64,000 nt of DNA from Knoellia sp. Soil729. Its GTDB lineage: Bacteria; Actinomycetota; Actinomycetes; Actinomycetales; Dermatophilaceae. The stretch spans positions 153,550 through 217,549 of the forward strand of contig NZ_LMSA01000002.1 in NCBI RefSeq assembly GCF_001427985.1, written 5' to 3'. Both the position numbers and the translations under genes were made by a program. Of this stretch, positions 8,161-15,495 are shown piece after piece; position 1 is the stretch's first letter; each line of letters opens with the position of its first letter. The notes under the pieces were generated by a model. The model saw only the letters and a program-made list of their open reading frames with translations, did no database searches and was not told where the DNA came from.

Positions 8161-9246
8161 CTAGGACAGGCGCGCAGTGACGGCGTCACCGATGGCGCTC
8201 GTCGTGCGCACCTGGCGACCTCGCTCGGCCAGGTCGGCCGCAACGGCGGCCTCGACGCGCGCCGCCTCGTCGCTGCGGCCGAGGTGGTCAAGGAGCATCG
8301 CGACCGACAGGATCGTCGCCGTGGGGTCAGCCTTGCCCTGGCCGGCGATGTCCGGGGCCGAGCCGTGGACGGGCTCGAACATGCTCGGAGCCTCGCCCGT
8401 GGGGTTGATGTTGCCGCTGGCGGCCAGCCCGATGCCGCCGGCGATGGCTGCGGCGATGTCGGTGATGATGTCGCCGAACAGGTTGTCCGTGACGATGACG
8501 TCGAAGCGGCCAGGGTCGGTGGCGAGGAAGATTGTCGCGGCGTCGACGTGCTGGTAGGCCGTCTCGACCCCGGGGAACTCGGCGCCGACCTCCTCGACCG
8601 TGCGCCGCCACAGGTGGCCGGCGTGGGTGAGCACATTGTGCTTGTGGACCAGGGTGAGGTGCCTGCGCGGACGGGCCTGGGCGCGGGCGAAGGCCTCACG
8701 CACGACGCGCTCGACGCCGAAGCGGGTGTTGACGCTGACCTCGGTCGCGATCTCCTGCGGGGTGCCGGCGCGCAGCGAGCCGCCGTTGCCGACGTAGGGT
8801 CCCTCGGTGCCCTCGCGCACGACGACGAAGTCGATGCCGTCCGGGGCGACGCGGTCCACGGCCAGGGGGCTCTCGACGCCCGGGTAGAGCTTGGCGGGGC
8901 GGAGGTTGACGAAGTGGTCGAGGGCGAAGCGCAGCGGCAACAGGATGCCGCGCTCGAGCACGCCGCTCGGCACGCTCGGGTCGCCGATGGCGCCGAGCAG
9001 GATGACGTCGTGGGCGCGCAGCTCGTCGAGGACGCTGTCCGGGAGCGTCTCGCCGGTCGCGTTCCAGCGCTTCGCGCCGAGGTCGTATGCCGTGCTGGCC
9101 ACCTTGGTGCCGCTCCCGGCGGTCACCGCCTCGAGGACCTTGAGGCCCTCGGCCACCACCTCGGGACCGATGCCGTCACCGGCGATCACCGCGAGGTTGA
9201 TGTCCTGCGTCGGGGTGGTCGCGGCCTCTGCGCTGCTGTGCGTCAT
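8161..9246 (-). CDS. leuB: 3-isopropylmalate dehydrogenase
   Basis: A 361-aa isocitrate/isopropylmalate dehydrogenase family protein. GDGIGPEV near residue 24, the [13 protein letters not shown] substrate-arginine region near 105-117, TDNLFGDI with metal-binding aspartates, and [12 protein letters not shown] are all visible. The 105-117 region is the LeuB form rather than the isocitrate form. It oxidises and decarboxylates 3-isopropylmalate with NAD in leucine synthesis. The ATG is preceded by TAGGGT-GGAGGC, which serves both as a possible -10 six bases upstream (leaderless) and as a Shine-Dalgarno. leuA, leuC and leuD are not in the window. Confidence 0.96.
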   Translation of the reverse strand: MTHSSAEAATTPTQDINLAVIAGDGIGPEVVAEGLKVLEAVTAGSGTKVASTAYDLGAKRWNATGETLPDSVLDELRAHDVILLGAIGDPSVPSGVLERGILLPLRFALDHFVNLRPAKLYPGVESPLAVDRVAPDGIDFVVVREGTEGPYVGNGGSLRAGTPQEIATEVSVNTRFGVERVVREAFARAQARPRRHLTLVHKHNVLTHAGHLWRRTVEEVGAEFPGVETAYQHVDAATIFLATDPGRFDVIVTDNLFGDIITDIAAAIAGGIGLAASGNINPTGEAPSMFEPVHGSAPDIAGQGKADPTATILSVAMLLDHLGRSDEAARVEAAVAADLAERGRQVRTTSAIGDAVTARLS

Positions 9247-9258
9247 GCCTCCACCCTA
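9247..9258 (-). promoter_or_regulatory. leuB -10 element overlapping ribosome site
   Basis: TAGGGT (9258-9253) stands six bases before the leuB ATG, the distance expected when transcription begins at the start codon. The intervening GGAGGC would be an untranscribed spacer in that case, or a Shine-Dalgarno if transcription starts further upstream. The CCTAGG context matches other start-proximal -10 sites in this window. Confidence 0.45.
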
Positions 9259-9319
9259 GGAAGGGATCTCGGAATGCGGGACGACCGGCTCACCATGCGG
9301 ACGCCCCCACACAAAGACC

Positions 9320-9400
9320 TTCCCGCCTGAAGTGGCTTTCTCTCACTTCGCTCGGTCGCGGTGGTCAAGCGAGGTGAGAGGAACCCACTTCAGGCGGGAA
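9320..9400. terminator. large two-stem hairpin between 26-codon ORF and leuB
   Basis: Outer arms of 16 bp (TTCCCGCCTGAAGTGG at 9320-9335, complement at 9385-9400) are perfect. Inside, CTCTCAC-TTCGCT pairs with AGCGAGGTGAGAG with one wobble position. On the minus strand the structure starts 14 bases after the stop of the small ORF and is followed by CTTTGTGT. It therefore looks like that transcript's terminator, insulating leuB. Confidence 0.65.
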
Positions 9401-9413
9401 AGGTGGGGCTGGG

Positions 9414-9494
9414 TCAGGCGTCGGTGTGGTCCTGGTCGCGCAGGTCCATCGACTCCTGCAGGGCCCGCTGGGCCTGCTTGGCTTCTTCGCTCAT
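9414..9494 (-). CDS. 26-residue hypothetical protein
   Basis: Not recognised. An ATG with GAAGGA about eleven bases upstream opens 26 codons ending at TGA. The peptide is strongly charged and amphipathic (starts MSEEAKQAQRALQE, ends RDQDHTDA), fitting a single soluble helix; there is no Cys and no membrane segment. A large hairpin begins 14 bases past the stop, and a structured leader with its own short ORF lies upstream, so the position suggests a real transcription unit of its own. Codons follow the local GC-rich usage (GCC, CTG, GAC). Without homologues this stays a candidate small gene. Confidence 0.4.
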   Translation of the reverse strand: MSEEAKQAQRALQESMDLRDQDHTDA

Positions 9495-9566
9495 GGGGAA
9501 TTCAGTCCTTCAGACGTTCGAGTATGGGTGGGTCGGTCGGCTCCAAGCCCTCGTGCGGGCGAACCG

Positions 9567-9606
9567 GTCAGCGGCGTCGCAGGGTCTCCGCGACGAGGGA
9601 GCTGAC
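9567..9606 (-). promoter_or_regulatory. nested stem-loop abutting the stop of the 15-codon leader ORF
   Basis: Two nested perfect stems are visible: GTCAGC (9567-9572) with GCTGAC (9601-9606), and GTCGC (9576-9580) with GCGAC (9590-9594). On the minus strand the 5' arm begins at the last base of the TAG codon of the 15-codon ORF. That is the geometry of a ribosome-sensing attenuator, where translation of the leader would melt or permit the stem. Confidence 0.45.
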
Positions 9607-9653
9607 TACCGAACCTCGCCGCGGCTGGCGATGAGACGTACCTGCCGCTGCAT
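9606..9653 (-). CDS. leaderless 15-codon leader peptide candidate
   Basis: The short ORF reads MQRQVRLIASRGEVR and then TAG. A TAATCT hexamer ends exactly seven bases before the ATG, so transcription would start at the A of the ATG and the ORF would be translated leaderless. Four of fifteen residues are Arg and four are branched-chain (V, L, I, V). It uses GTA and GTT, codons uncommon in the surrounding GC-rich genes. A stem-loop abuts its stop. It could be a regulatory uORF acting on the 26-codon ORF or on leuB. I do not recognise the peptide. Confidence 0.4.
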   Translation of the reverse strand: MQRQVRLIASRGEVR

Positions 9654-9689
9654 GGGTTCGAGATTAGAAGGACGTCCAACTATCGGGAA
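9654..9689 (-). promoter_or_regulatory. promoter of the leader ORF
   Basis: The minus strand carries TTCCCG (9689-9684), a 17-base spacer, and TAATCT (9666-9661), the best -10 hexamer seen in this intergenic region. Seven bases then separate it from the ATG. Just upstream a palindrome TGAGAC-GGC-GTCTCA (about 9706-9720) could be an operator. Confidence 0.45.
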
Positions 9690-9752
9690 GAGGGTGCTCA
9701 CGTTGTGAGACGGCGTCTCAGCGCGAAACCCTCCACTCCCCGGAACGCACGT

Positions 9753-9786
9753 ATGCCGTGCGCTCACCGGAGTGAGCACACGGCAT
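9753..9786. terminator. terminator hairpin after the HU gene
   Basis: Arms ATGCCGTGCGCTCAC (9753-9767) and its complement with one mismatch (9772-9786) enclose a CGGA tetraloop. The hairpin begins 18 bases past the HU stop on the minus strand. The arm contains TATGCC, a word that recurs in other hairpins here. Confidence 0.7.
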
Positions 9787-9804
9787 CCGTGGTGGAGCGT
9801 TGAG

Positions 9805-10083
9805 TCAGCTCTTGGCGAGCTTGCGCTTGAGCTCGGCGGCCGGCTTGAAGGCGGCGGCGGTGCTGGCAGCGATCTCAAGGGCCTCACCGGTCTGCGGGTT
9901 GCGACCGGTACGAGCCGCACGCTCGCGCGTCTCGAAGATGCCGAAGCCGGGCAGCGACACCTTCTCGCCGGCGACGAGTGCGTCGGTGATGGCGTCGAGG
10001 ACAGCGCCCACGGCGCGGTCGGCGTCAGCGGCGCTGAGCTCCGTGCTCTCGGCAACCTTGTTCTTGAGCTCCGTACGGTTCAC
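9805..10083 (-). CDS. HU-family DNA-binding protein
   Basis: A 92-aa HU/IHF-fold protein. The start VNRTELKNKVA, the central GEKVSLPGFGIFE strand region and the DNA-gripping arm RTGRNPQTGE are all classical HU. The GTG is chosen over an upstream ATG because family members begin at NRTEL and AGGAGG lies four bases before it. It lacks the long Lys/Ala-rich C-terminal tail of mycobacterial and streptomycete HupS, so it is the short, HupA-like form. It binds and bends DNA in the nucleoid as a dimer. It is monocistronic, bounded by hairpins on both sides. Confidence 0.95.
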   Translation of the reverse strand: MNRTELKNKVAESTELSAADADRAVGAVLDAITDALVAGEKVSLPGFGIFETRERAARTGRNPQTGEALEIAASTAAAFKPAAELKRKLAKS

Positions 10084-10164
10084 AAACCCTCCTGGGTCAA
10101 ACGTGGTCATTGACGGGCCAACGATAAGCACACGCGGCGAGAACACGTGACATTGCCCAGACAC

Positions 10165-10210
10165 GCGTATGCCGGGTGGTCACCTCGGAGGGTGACCACC
10201 GGGCATACGC
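10165..10210. terminator. terminator hairpin after serA
   Basis: Twenty-base arms (GCGTATGCCGGGTGGTCACC and its complement with one mismatch) enclose a six-base loop. The structure lies between the serA stop and the HU start on the minus strand, as expected for a serA terminator. The arm includes GTATGCC. Confidence 0.75.
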
Positions 10211-10256
10211 GGTGTGTGTCAATCGGGCTGTGCCACAACGGATCTCAGGGGAGAAG

Positions 10257-11843
10257 TCACTCCACCAGGTCGACGACACGCACGTCGGAACCGAGCTCGG
10301 CAGCGATGGCGCCCACGACGTCAGCGGGGATCTTGTTGTCGACCGTGAGGGCCACGAGAGCCGTGCCGGAGGCGTCGTCGCGGGCCACCTGCATGCCCCC
10401 GATGTTGACGTCGGCCTCGCCGAGGAGCCGGCCGATGACGCCGACGACGCCCGGGCGGTCCTTGTAGGAGAAGAACGCCAGGTGGTCGCTGATCGGCACC
10501 TCGAGGTCGAAGCCGTTGATGCTCGTGAGCTTCTGGACCATCTTGGGTCCGGTGAGCGTGCCGGCGACCGAGACGTTGGAGCCGTCGGCGAGCGTGCCAC
10601 GCAGGGTCGTCACGTTGCGGAACTCCTCGGAGACGGCGTCCGTGAGCAGTCGCACCTCGCAGCCGCGCTCCTTGGCGAGCAGCGGGGCGTTGACGTAGGT
10701 CACGGCCTCCTCGGTGACGTCGGTGAAGACGCCCTTGAGTGCGGCGAGCTCCCACACCGACACGTCGTGCGCGGTGATCTCACCGCGCACGTCGACGTCG
10801 AGCTGGACGGGGACGGAGCCGGCGACACCGGTGAAGATCCGGCCGAGCTTCTCGACGAGGTCGATGCCCGGGCGGACTTCCTCGGCGACCGCACCACCGG
10901 CGACGTTGACGGCGTCGGGGACGAGGTCACCACCGAGGGCGAGGCGCACGGACTTGGCGACGGCGACGCCGGCCTTCTCCTGGGCCTCCTCGGTGGACGC
11001 ACCGAGGTGGGGGGTGACGACGACGGACTCGTGCTCGAACAACGGGCTCTCGGTGGTCGGCTCCTTGGCAAACACGTCGATGCCGGCACCGGCGACGCGA
11101 CCCTCACGCAGGGCCTCGGCCAGGGCCTCCTCGTCGACGATCCCGCCGCGAGCGGCGTTGATGATGCGCACCGAGGGCTTGACCTTGGCGAAGGCCTCCT
11201 TGCCGAGCAGACCCAGGGTCTCGGGCGACTTGGGCAGGTGCACCGTGATGAAGTCGGACTCGGCCAGGAGCTCGTCGAGGCTGACCAGGCGGGCGCCCAG
11301 CTGGCCGGCCTTCTGCGCCGACACGTAGGGGTCGTAGGTGAGGATCTCCATGCCGAAGCCCTTGAGGCGCTCGGCGACCAGCTGGCCGATGCGGCCGAAG
11401 CCGACCACGCCGACCTTCTTCTCGAGGAGCTCGACCCCGCCGTACTTGCTGCGCTTCCACGCACCGTTCTTGAGCGCCTGGTTGGCGGGGGCGATGTTGC
11501 GCGCCGTCGACAGGAGCAGGCCCACGGCGAGCTCGGCGGCGCTGGTGATGTTGGAGGTCGGGGCGTTCACAACCATGACGCCGGCCTGCGTGGCGGCGGG
11601 GACGTCGACGTTGTCGAGGCCGACCCCGGCGCGGGCGATGACCTTGAGCTGCTTGGCGGCGGCGATGGCCTCGGCGTCCATCTTCGTGGCCGAACGGATG
11701 AGCACTGCGTCGACGTCGGCGAGGGCCGGGAGGAGCTGGGAACGGTCGGATCCGTCGATCTGGCGGATCTCGAAGTCCGGTCCGAGGGCATCGATGGTGG
11801 CCGGGCTGAGTTCCTCGGCGATGAGCACGACGGGCTTGGTCAC
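10257..11843 (-). CDS. serA: D-3-phosphoglycerate dehydrogenase
   Basis: A 528-aa long-form SerA. The N-terminal half is a 2-hydroxyacid dehydrogenase: GFGRIGQLVAERL is the NAD-binding loop, NAARGGIVDEEAL carries the catalytic Arg, and TPHLGAST carries the catalytic His. An intervening domain follows (about 310-450), then a C-terminal ACT domain (about 455-528, DRPGVVGVIG) for serine feedback. The GTG start gives the usual VTKPVVLIAEELS opening; a longer frame runs into the repeat region upstream and is rejected. It catalyses the first step of serine synthesis. A TAGACT hexamer at 11905-11900 is a possible -10. Confidence 0.96.
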   Translation of the reverse strand: MTKPVVLIAEELSPATIDALGPDFEIRQIDGSDRSQLLPALADVDAVLIRSATKMDAEAIAAAKQLKVIARAGVGLDNVDVPAATQAGVMVVNAPTSNITSAAELAVGLLLSTARNIAPANQALKNGAWKRSKYGGVELLEKKVGVVGFGRIGQLVAERLKGFGMEILTYDPYVSAQKAGQLGARLVSLDELLAESDFITVHLPKSPETLGLLGKEAFAKVKPSVRIINAARGGIVDEEALAEALREGRVAGAGIDVFAKEPTTESPLFEHESVVVTPHLGASTEEAQEKAGVAVAKSVRLALGGDLVPDAVNVAGGAVAEEVRPGIDLVEKLGRIFTGVAGSVPVQLDVDVRGEITAHDVSVWELAALKGVFTDVTEEAVTYVNAPLLAKERGCEVRLLTDAVSEEFRNVTTLRGTLADGSNVSVAGTLTGPKMVQKLTSINGFDLEVPISDHLAFFSYKDRPGVVGVIGRLLGEADVNIGGMQVARDDASGTALVALTVDNKIPADVVGAIAAELGSDVRVVDLVE

Positions 11844-11959
11844 GAGCAGTCCTATCGGGGGTCGTGGGAAGGGGCCGCACGACGCTGTGCGCAGCCCCGA
11901 GTCTAAAGGTGCGTTCACCATGTGGATGGTCCCGCTCGGTATGTGACACACCACAACGC

Positions 11960-12067
11960 CCACTGATTGCGCGTTCGGCCAGTGCCCCAACCCGACTGAT
12001 TGCCCGTTCGGCCAGTGCCCCAACCCGACTGATTACGCGTTTGGACTGCCCGAATGGGCAATCAGTG
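11960..12067. repeat. tandem 33-bp repeats forming a composite inverted repeat
   Basis: Two 33-bp units starting ACTGATTGCGCGTTCGGCC and ACTGATTGCCCGTTCGGCC (11962-11994, 11995-12027) differ at one base. A third, diverged copy at 12028 runs into CCGAATGGGCAATCAGTGG, the near-complement of the unit starts. The block can fold as alternative hairpins. It lies downstream of the tad cluster and upstream of serA (both minus), so it may end tad transcription. The rest of this 304-bp gap shows only the possible serA -10. Confidence 0.75.
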
Positions 12068-12147
12068 GAACGGTGCGGGACGTGGCGACCACGGCATTGT
12101 GCCCGACCAAGGGCCAGTCTCCGGGCCTCCGCGCACTCATCACGGCG

Positions 12148-12630
12148 CTACTCGAGGTCCGAGCGCGCCCTCGAGACGACATTGATCTCGATCCCATTGC
12201 CGCTGAGCATCCACCCGATGAACGGGACCTCGGCCACGCAGGACATGTGCACCACGGCCAGCTGACCATCGGGCGAGCCCGTGTCTCCTCCGAGACCCCA
12301 CTGCAGCATCCCGGTTGGCATCGACCGGCTACCGATGTAGTTGCTCGCCGCCTGCTGGACGGTTGCGTTGCTCAACGGGACGGCCTCCCCAACGCCCGCG
12401 CTGTATGCCGTGTCGTCCAGTGCGTTGGCGGCTGCCAGGGCCGCGCCGTCAGCCGCGTCGAGCAGCTTCATCCGGGAGAGGTGGACGGACGTCACGGCGA
12501 TGACGCCAGTGATGAGCACCGTGCTGATCATCGTGAAGACGAGGATGAGGAGCATGACCCGGCCTTCCTCGTCGCACCGGGCAGTCATCCTGCACAACGG
12601 ATCCCGCCGGGGGCTTGCGTGAGCCGTCAC
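12148..12630 (-). CDS. TadG-like pilus assembly protein
   Basis: A 160-aa protein, last gene of the Tad cluster. After a short N-terminus comes DEEGRVMLLILVFTMIST, a class III-like hydrophobic segment (about 21-50), then the DAADGAALAAANAL helix that is the hallmark of TadG N-terminal regions. The C-terminal part would be extracytoplasmic and contains a single Cys. Its GTG overlaps the stop of the preceding TadE-like gene (GTGA), indicating coupling. It lacks the von Willebrand domain of proteobacterial TadG, as in other short actinobacterial versions. Probable role: minor pilin or assembly factor at the membrane. Confidence 0.75.
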   Translation of the reverse strand: MTAHASPRRDPLCRMTARCDEEGRVMLLILVFTMISTVLITGVIAVTSVHLSRMKLLDAADGAALAAANALDDTAYSAGVGEAVPLSNATVQQAASNYIGSRSMPTGMLQWGLGGDTGSPDGQLAVVHMSCVAEVPFIGWMLSGNGIEINVVSRARSDLE

Positions 12631-13079
12631 GGCGCGCCCCGGAAACGGTCGACGGTCGACAGGTGGCTTGCCGTGAGTGGAATCTCCAGCGGCACGACTC
12701 CCCGCGCGAAGGCGGGGATGAGCGGTAGTGGCACGGAGACTCGTGCCGTCGTCTCGATGCGGGCATTCGGCGTGAGGCAGGGGGACGTCGAGCAGGCAAC
12801 TTGCAGCCTTCCCATTCCGTCAAAGCCTTGGTCGGCGAAGGCCACGTCCGACGCCGCCCGTGCTCGCGCCGGGGCGTCGTCGCCCGACTCGGCGGTCACG
12901 AAGGCGCGACCAGCCTCACGCGCCGCGGTCGTCACCGCGAACGATCCCGCCTGCACCCTTCCGAGCGTCATGACGAGGTAGATGAGTGGGACCAGCATGA
13001 GGACGCCCAGAAAGACGAACTCGATGATGGCACTGCCATCCTCGCTCCGTGCACGGGCCGACCGCTCCTGCCAGCTCAC
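12627..13079 (-). CDS. TadE-like minor pilin
   Basis: A 150-aa protein with a short charged N-terminus, then EDGSAIIEFVFLGVLMLVPL: Gly, small residue and Glu at +5 followed by a hydrophobic stretch, matching a Tad prepilin-peptidase site and transmembrane helix (residues about 15-40). The rest is a predicted extracytoplasmic domain with two Cys (near 95-100) that could form a disulfide. Start and stop overlap neighbours by four bases. It is the second TadE-like gene in the cluster; with the previous one it probably forms a TadE/TadF-like minor pilin pair. Confidence 0.78.
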   Translation of the reverse strand: MSWQERSARARSEDGSAIIEFVFLGVLMLVPLIYLVMTLGRVQAGSFAVTTAAREAGRAFVTAESGDDAPARARAASDVAFADQGFDGMGRLQVACSTSPCLTPNARIETTARVSVPLPLIPAFARGVVPLEIPLTASHLSTVDRFRGAP

Positions 13080-13465
13080 TGTCGCTCCAGGAAGGCCCGG
13101 CCAGTGACATCGAGCCGGCCGTCCGGCCCCAACAGTCCCAGGACCGGGAACGGCGCCCGCACCCTCACCTCGACGACCTGCACTCCCCCCACGAGGCCGG
13201 TCCCCACCGTCACGTTCTCGGCGTAGCGCTCGGACAGCGAAGCCCCGATGAGCTCGCGGGCACGTGCAACACCCATGCCCGGGTCCGCATCTGCCCGGGC
13301 ACCCAGCCGCGCACCCTCGCTCGCACAGGAGGTGAGGGTGTTGCGGATGTGGAGGGTGAGCCCGAGCTGGAACACCGCCATGAACAGGAACACAACGAGC
13401 CCCGAGACCATGACGAACTCCGCCACGGCCGACCCGTGCTCACGCCGGAGAGTGAGCGCGGCCAC
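13076..13465 (-). CDS. TadE-like minor pilin
   Basis: A 129-aa protein. EHGSAVAEFVMVSGLVVFLF shows a processing site (Gly then Glu at +5) and a single N-terminal transmembrane helix (about 12-35). The remainder is a small exported domain with ASEGARLGARA, a segment common in actinobacterial TadE-like proteins. It begins with GTG one base after the stop of the 69-aa pilin-like gene, and its own stop overlaps the next start, so it is within the tad transcript. Probable role: minor pseudopilin of the Tad machine. Confidence 0.8.
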   Translation of the reverse strand: MAALTLRREHGSAVAEFVMVSGLVVFLFMAVFQLGLTLHIRNTLTSCASEGARLGARADADPGMGVARARELIGASLSERYAENVTVGTGLVGGVQVVEVRVRAPFPVLGLLGPDGRLDVTGRAFLERQ

Positions 13466-13466
13466 G

Positions 13467-13676
13467 TCAGCGGCTGACGCTGTCCATCGCCCTCCGGAAG
13501 AGGGCCTGGAGCTGGTCCTCCGCGACCGTCCACAGGACGGCGACCAGCCCTGCCGTCATGAGGGTGATGAGCACCCAGCCCGGCACGTCACCGCGCTCCC
13601 GGCGCCGGTGAGCGGTGTCGGCGAGGTCGACGGCGGCGAGCTGCGCCCGCAGGAGCGATCTGTGGATGGTCTGCAT
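13467..13676 (-). CDS. 69-aa pilin-like membrane protein of the Tad cluster
   Basis: A very small protein with a charged N-terminus ending RRRERGDVPGW, then a hydrophobic segment (VLITLMTAGLVAVLW) and a short amphipathic tail (LQALFRRAMDSVSR). Its place directly after tadC and before the TadE genes is where a Flp/Fap major pilin or a small DUF-type pilin would sit. However, the classic Flp pattern (G/xxxxEY) is not evident: after the possible GDVPGW site there is no Glu-Tyr. It may be the major pilin of this locus or a structural adaptor. The ATG has GAAAGG seven bases upstream. Function is inferred from position. Confidence 0.65.
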   Translation of the reverse strand: MQTIHRSLLRAQLAAVDLADTAHRRRERGDVPGWVLITLMTAGLVAVLWTVAEDQLQALFRRAMDSVSR

Positions 13677-13696
13677 GGGGTTGCCTTTCGGAGGTG

Positions 13697-14629
13697 TCAC
13701 ATCGAGAACTTGAGGAACGAGTAACCGGGGAAGATGGCGAAGACCACGGTGATGGGAAGCACGAGAAAGACGACGGGAACCATCATGGCGATCTCCTTCT
13801 TGCCCCCCGCTTCCATGATGAGTCGGCGGCCCTCCTCGCGCACGTCCTGCGCCTGAGCACGCAGGACATCGGCCAAGGGAGTCCCCCGCTCCACCGCGAT
13901 GACGATCCCGTCGACGAAGCGAGTCAGGCTCATGAGTCCCGTACGGTCCGCGAGCCCCTGGAGAGCGATCGGCAGACTTGCTCCAGCTCGTGCATCGGCG
14001 AGACATCGCCGCAGCTCGTCGGACAGCTCGCCACGGGACAGCCGACACACGCGCTCAAGGGCGCCGACGGCGCCTTCACCGGCGCCCACCGCGAGCGCGA
14101 GCAGCTCTGCGACAGTTGGGAACTCAGCCAGCATCCGTTGCTCGCGCCGGTTGGCGCGATGGCTGAGGTAGACGTCGGCAGCAACCACGCCGGACGCGAT
14201 ACCGATGCCAGTGAGGAGGACCACCAGAGCAGCGCTGGACCCGCGCGTGACGGTCGAGAGGGTGCCGAGCGCAAGCATGGCGAGGCCGGCCGACACTCCC
14301 CACATCACCTGTTGGGCACGGAACTTGTCGACGTCCGGCGCCATGCCCGCCCGGAGCAGTCGTCGCCGAACCGAGGGAGCGCCCCCCATGATCCGCTCGA
14401 CGTGGCCGGACATCTCGCCAAGGATGGGAGCGAACAACACGCTGAGGATGCCCCTGGCCTGCACGTTCGGGCTGAGCAGGTTCGAGGGCCGGGGCGTGTC
14501 CTTGAGGTAGGGCAGAACCCGGTCTCCCAGACCCGCCCGGCGGTGCCGTGGGAGCCCGAACCACACGAGGAGCAGGCCGGCGCCGACGAGGAAACCGAGA
14601 ATGGCGCCAGAGCGAGCAAGGCCTGTCAT
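13697..14629 (-). CDS. tadC: type II secretion F-domain protein, TadC-like platform protein
   Basis: A 310-aa membrane protein with a T2SSF domain in the C-terminal half: FPTVAELLALAVGAGEGAVGAL and FVDGIVIAVERGTPLADVL are typical of TadC. Hydrophobic segments lie near 8-25, 115-160 and 280-305. The ATG overlaps the tadB stop (ATGA). With TadB it forms the inner-membrane platform that couples the TadA ATPase to pilus assembly. It ends 20 bp before the small pilin-like gene. Confidence 0.88.
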   Translation of the reverse strand: MTGLARSGAILGFLVGAGLLLVWFGLPRHRRAGLGDRVLPYLKDTPRPSNLLSPNVQARGILSVLFAPILGEMSGHVERIMGGAPSVRRRLLRAGMAPDVDKFRAQQVMWGVSAGLAMLALGTLSTVTRGSSAALVVLLTGIGIASGVVAADVYLSHRANRREQRMLAEFPTVAELLALAVGAGEGAVGALERVCRLSRGELSDELRRCLADARAGASLPIALQGLADRTGLMSLTRFVDGIVIAVERGTPLADVLRAQAQDVREEGRRLIMEAGGKKEIAMMVPVVFLVLPITVVFAIFPGYSFLKFSM

Positions 14630-15495
14630 CGCAGGACCCGCTCGTCCTCGGGCAGGCGTCCGATGCGCATCATGATCCAGTAGGCGACACCCGTCAGCAG
14701 GGCGCCGAGGAACAGCACGATGGCCCCCGCCGCCGAGGAGTACGCCTGCACGGACTCCGGACGGCTGGACAGCATCGCCAGCACGACCCAAGGAGCCGCG
14801 ACCGCGAGGCGGGCTGCGTTGACCGTCCACGCCTGGCGGGTCTCGAGCTCCGCCCGGGTCCGCGAGTCCTCCCTGAGGAACACAGAGAGGGTGCGTAGGA
14901 GCCTGCCGAGGTCGCTCCCGCCGACCTCGCGGGCGATGCGCAACGACTCGATGAGCCGGTCGGCCACTGGGTCGCTCAGTCGCTCCTTGAGACGGTCCAG
15001 GCAGTCATGGAACCTGCCGGTGATGCGGTAGTCCTGACCGAACGCCTGGAAGGCAGGCCGCAGCTCCTCGGGACCTCGCGCACCGAGCTGCGACACCGCC
15101 TCGGGCAGCGACATGCCGGCACGGACGGCCGAGGTGATGTTGTCGACGGCATCGGGCCAGAGGTCACGCAGACGGTTGCGGCGCTTGCGGGCCCGCATCC
15201 GCACGAGGGCGTAGGGACCCCAGGCCGCCATGAGCGCGAAGCAAAGACCGATCGCCGGAACTCCGACCACGGCATACACCAGCAGGAAGACCAGCAGGAA
15301 GGCGACCGAGCACCCCACGAGTAGCGTGCGCGCCGTCACGCTCGGGTAGCCGGCCTGGACCAGCTCGTCGCGCAGGACGCGCATCAGCTTGGGCGGTTCC
15401 GACGTCCGCTCCGGATCCTCTTCGCGCACCCAGCAGCTCCACCAGATGCAGAACAGTCCGGTGCCGAAGAGCAGTCCGAGAATGATGCCCGTCAT
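14626..15495 (-). CDS. tadB: type II secretion F-domain protein, TadB-like platform protein
   Basis: A 289-aa protein with an N-terminal helix, paired helices near 60-95, the cytoplasmic T2SSF domain (VRAGMSLPEAVSQL, SLRIAREVGGSDLGRLL) and C-terminal helices near 230-280. It overlaps tadA upstream and tadC downstream by ATGA, so all three are co-translated. Role: inner-membrane core of the Tad/Flp pilus machine, partner of TadC. Confidence 0.88.
   Translation of the reverse strand: MTGIILGLLFGTGLFCIWWSCWVREEDPERTSEPPKLMRVLRDELVQAGYPSVTARTLLVGCSVAFLLVFLLVYAVVGVPAIGLCFALMAAWGPYALVRMRARKRRNRLRDLWPDAVDNITSAVRAGMSLPEAVSQLGARGPEELRPAFQAFGQDYRITGRFHDCLDRLKERLSDPVADRLIESLRIAREVGGSDLGRLLRTLSVFLREDSRTRAELETRQAWTVNAARLAVAAPWVVLAMLSSRPESVQAYSSAAGAIVLFLGALLTGVAYWIMMRIGRLPEDERVLR

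Noticed and set aside
6847-9330. An 827-codon plus-strand frame across ilvE and leuB
   Set aside because: It crosses two genes with complete catalytic motifs and shows the composition of an antisense shadow.
11960-12067. Possible CRISPR array from the 33-bp repeats
   Set aside because: The units are directly adjacent with no variable spacers, and the block is self-complementary; no cas gene is present.
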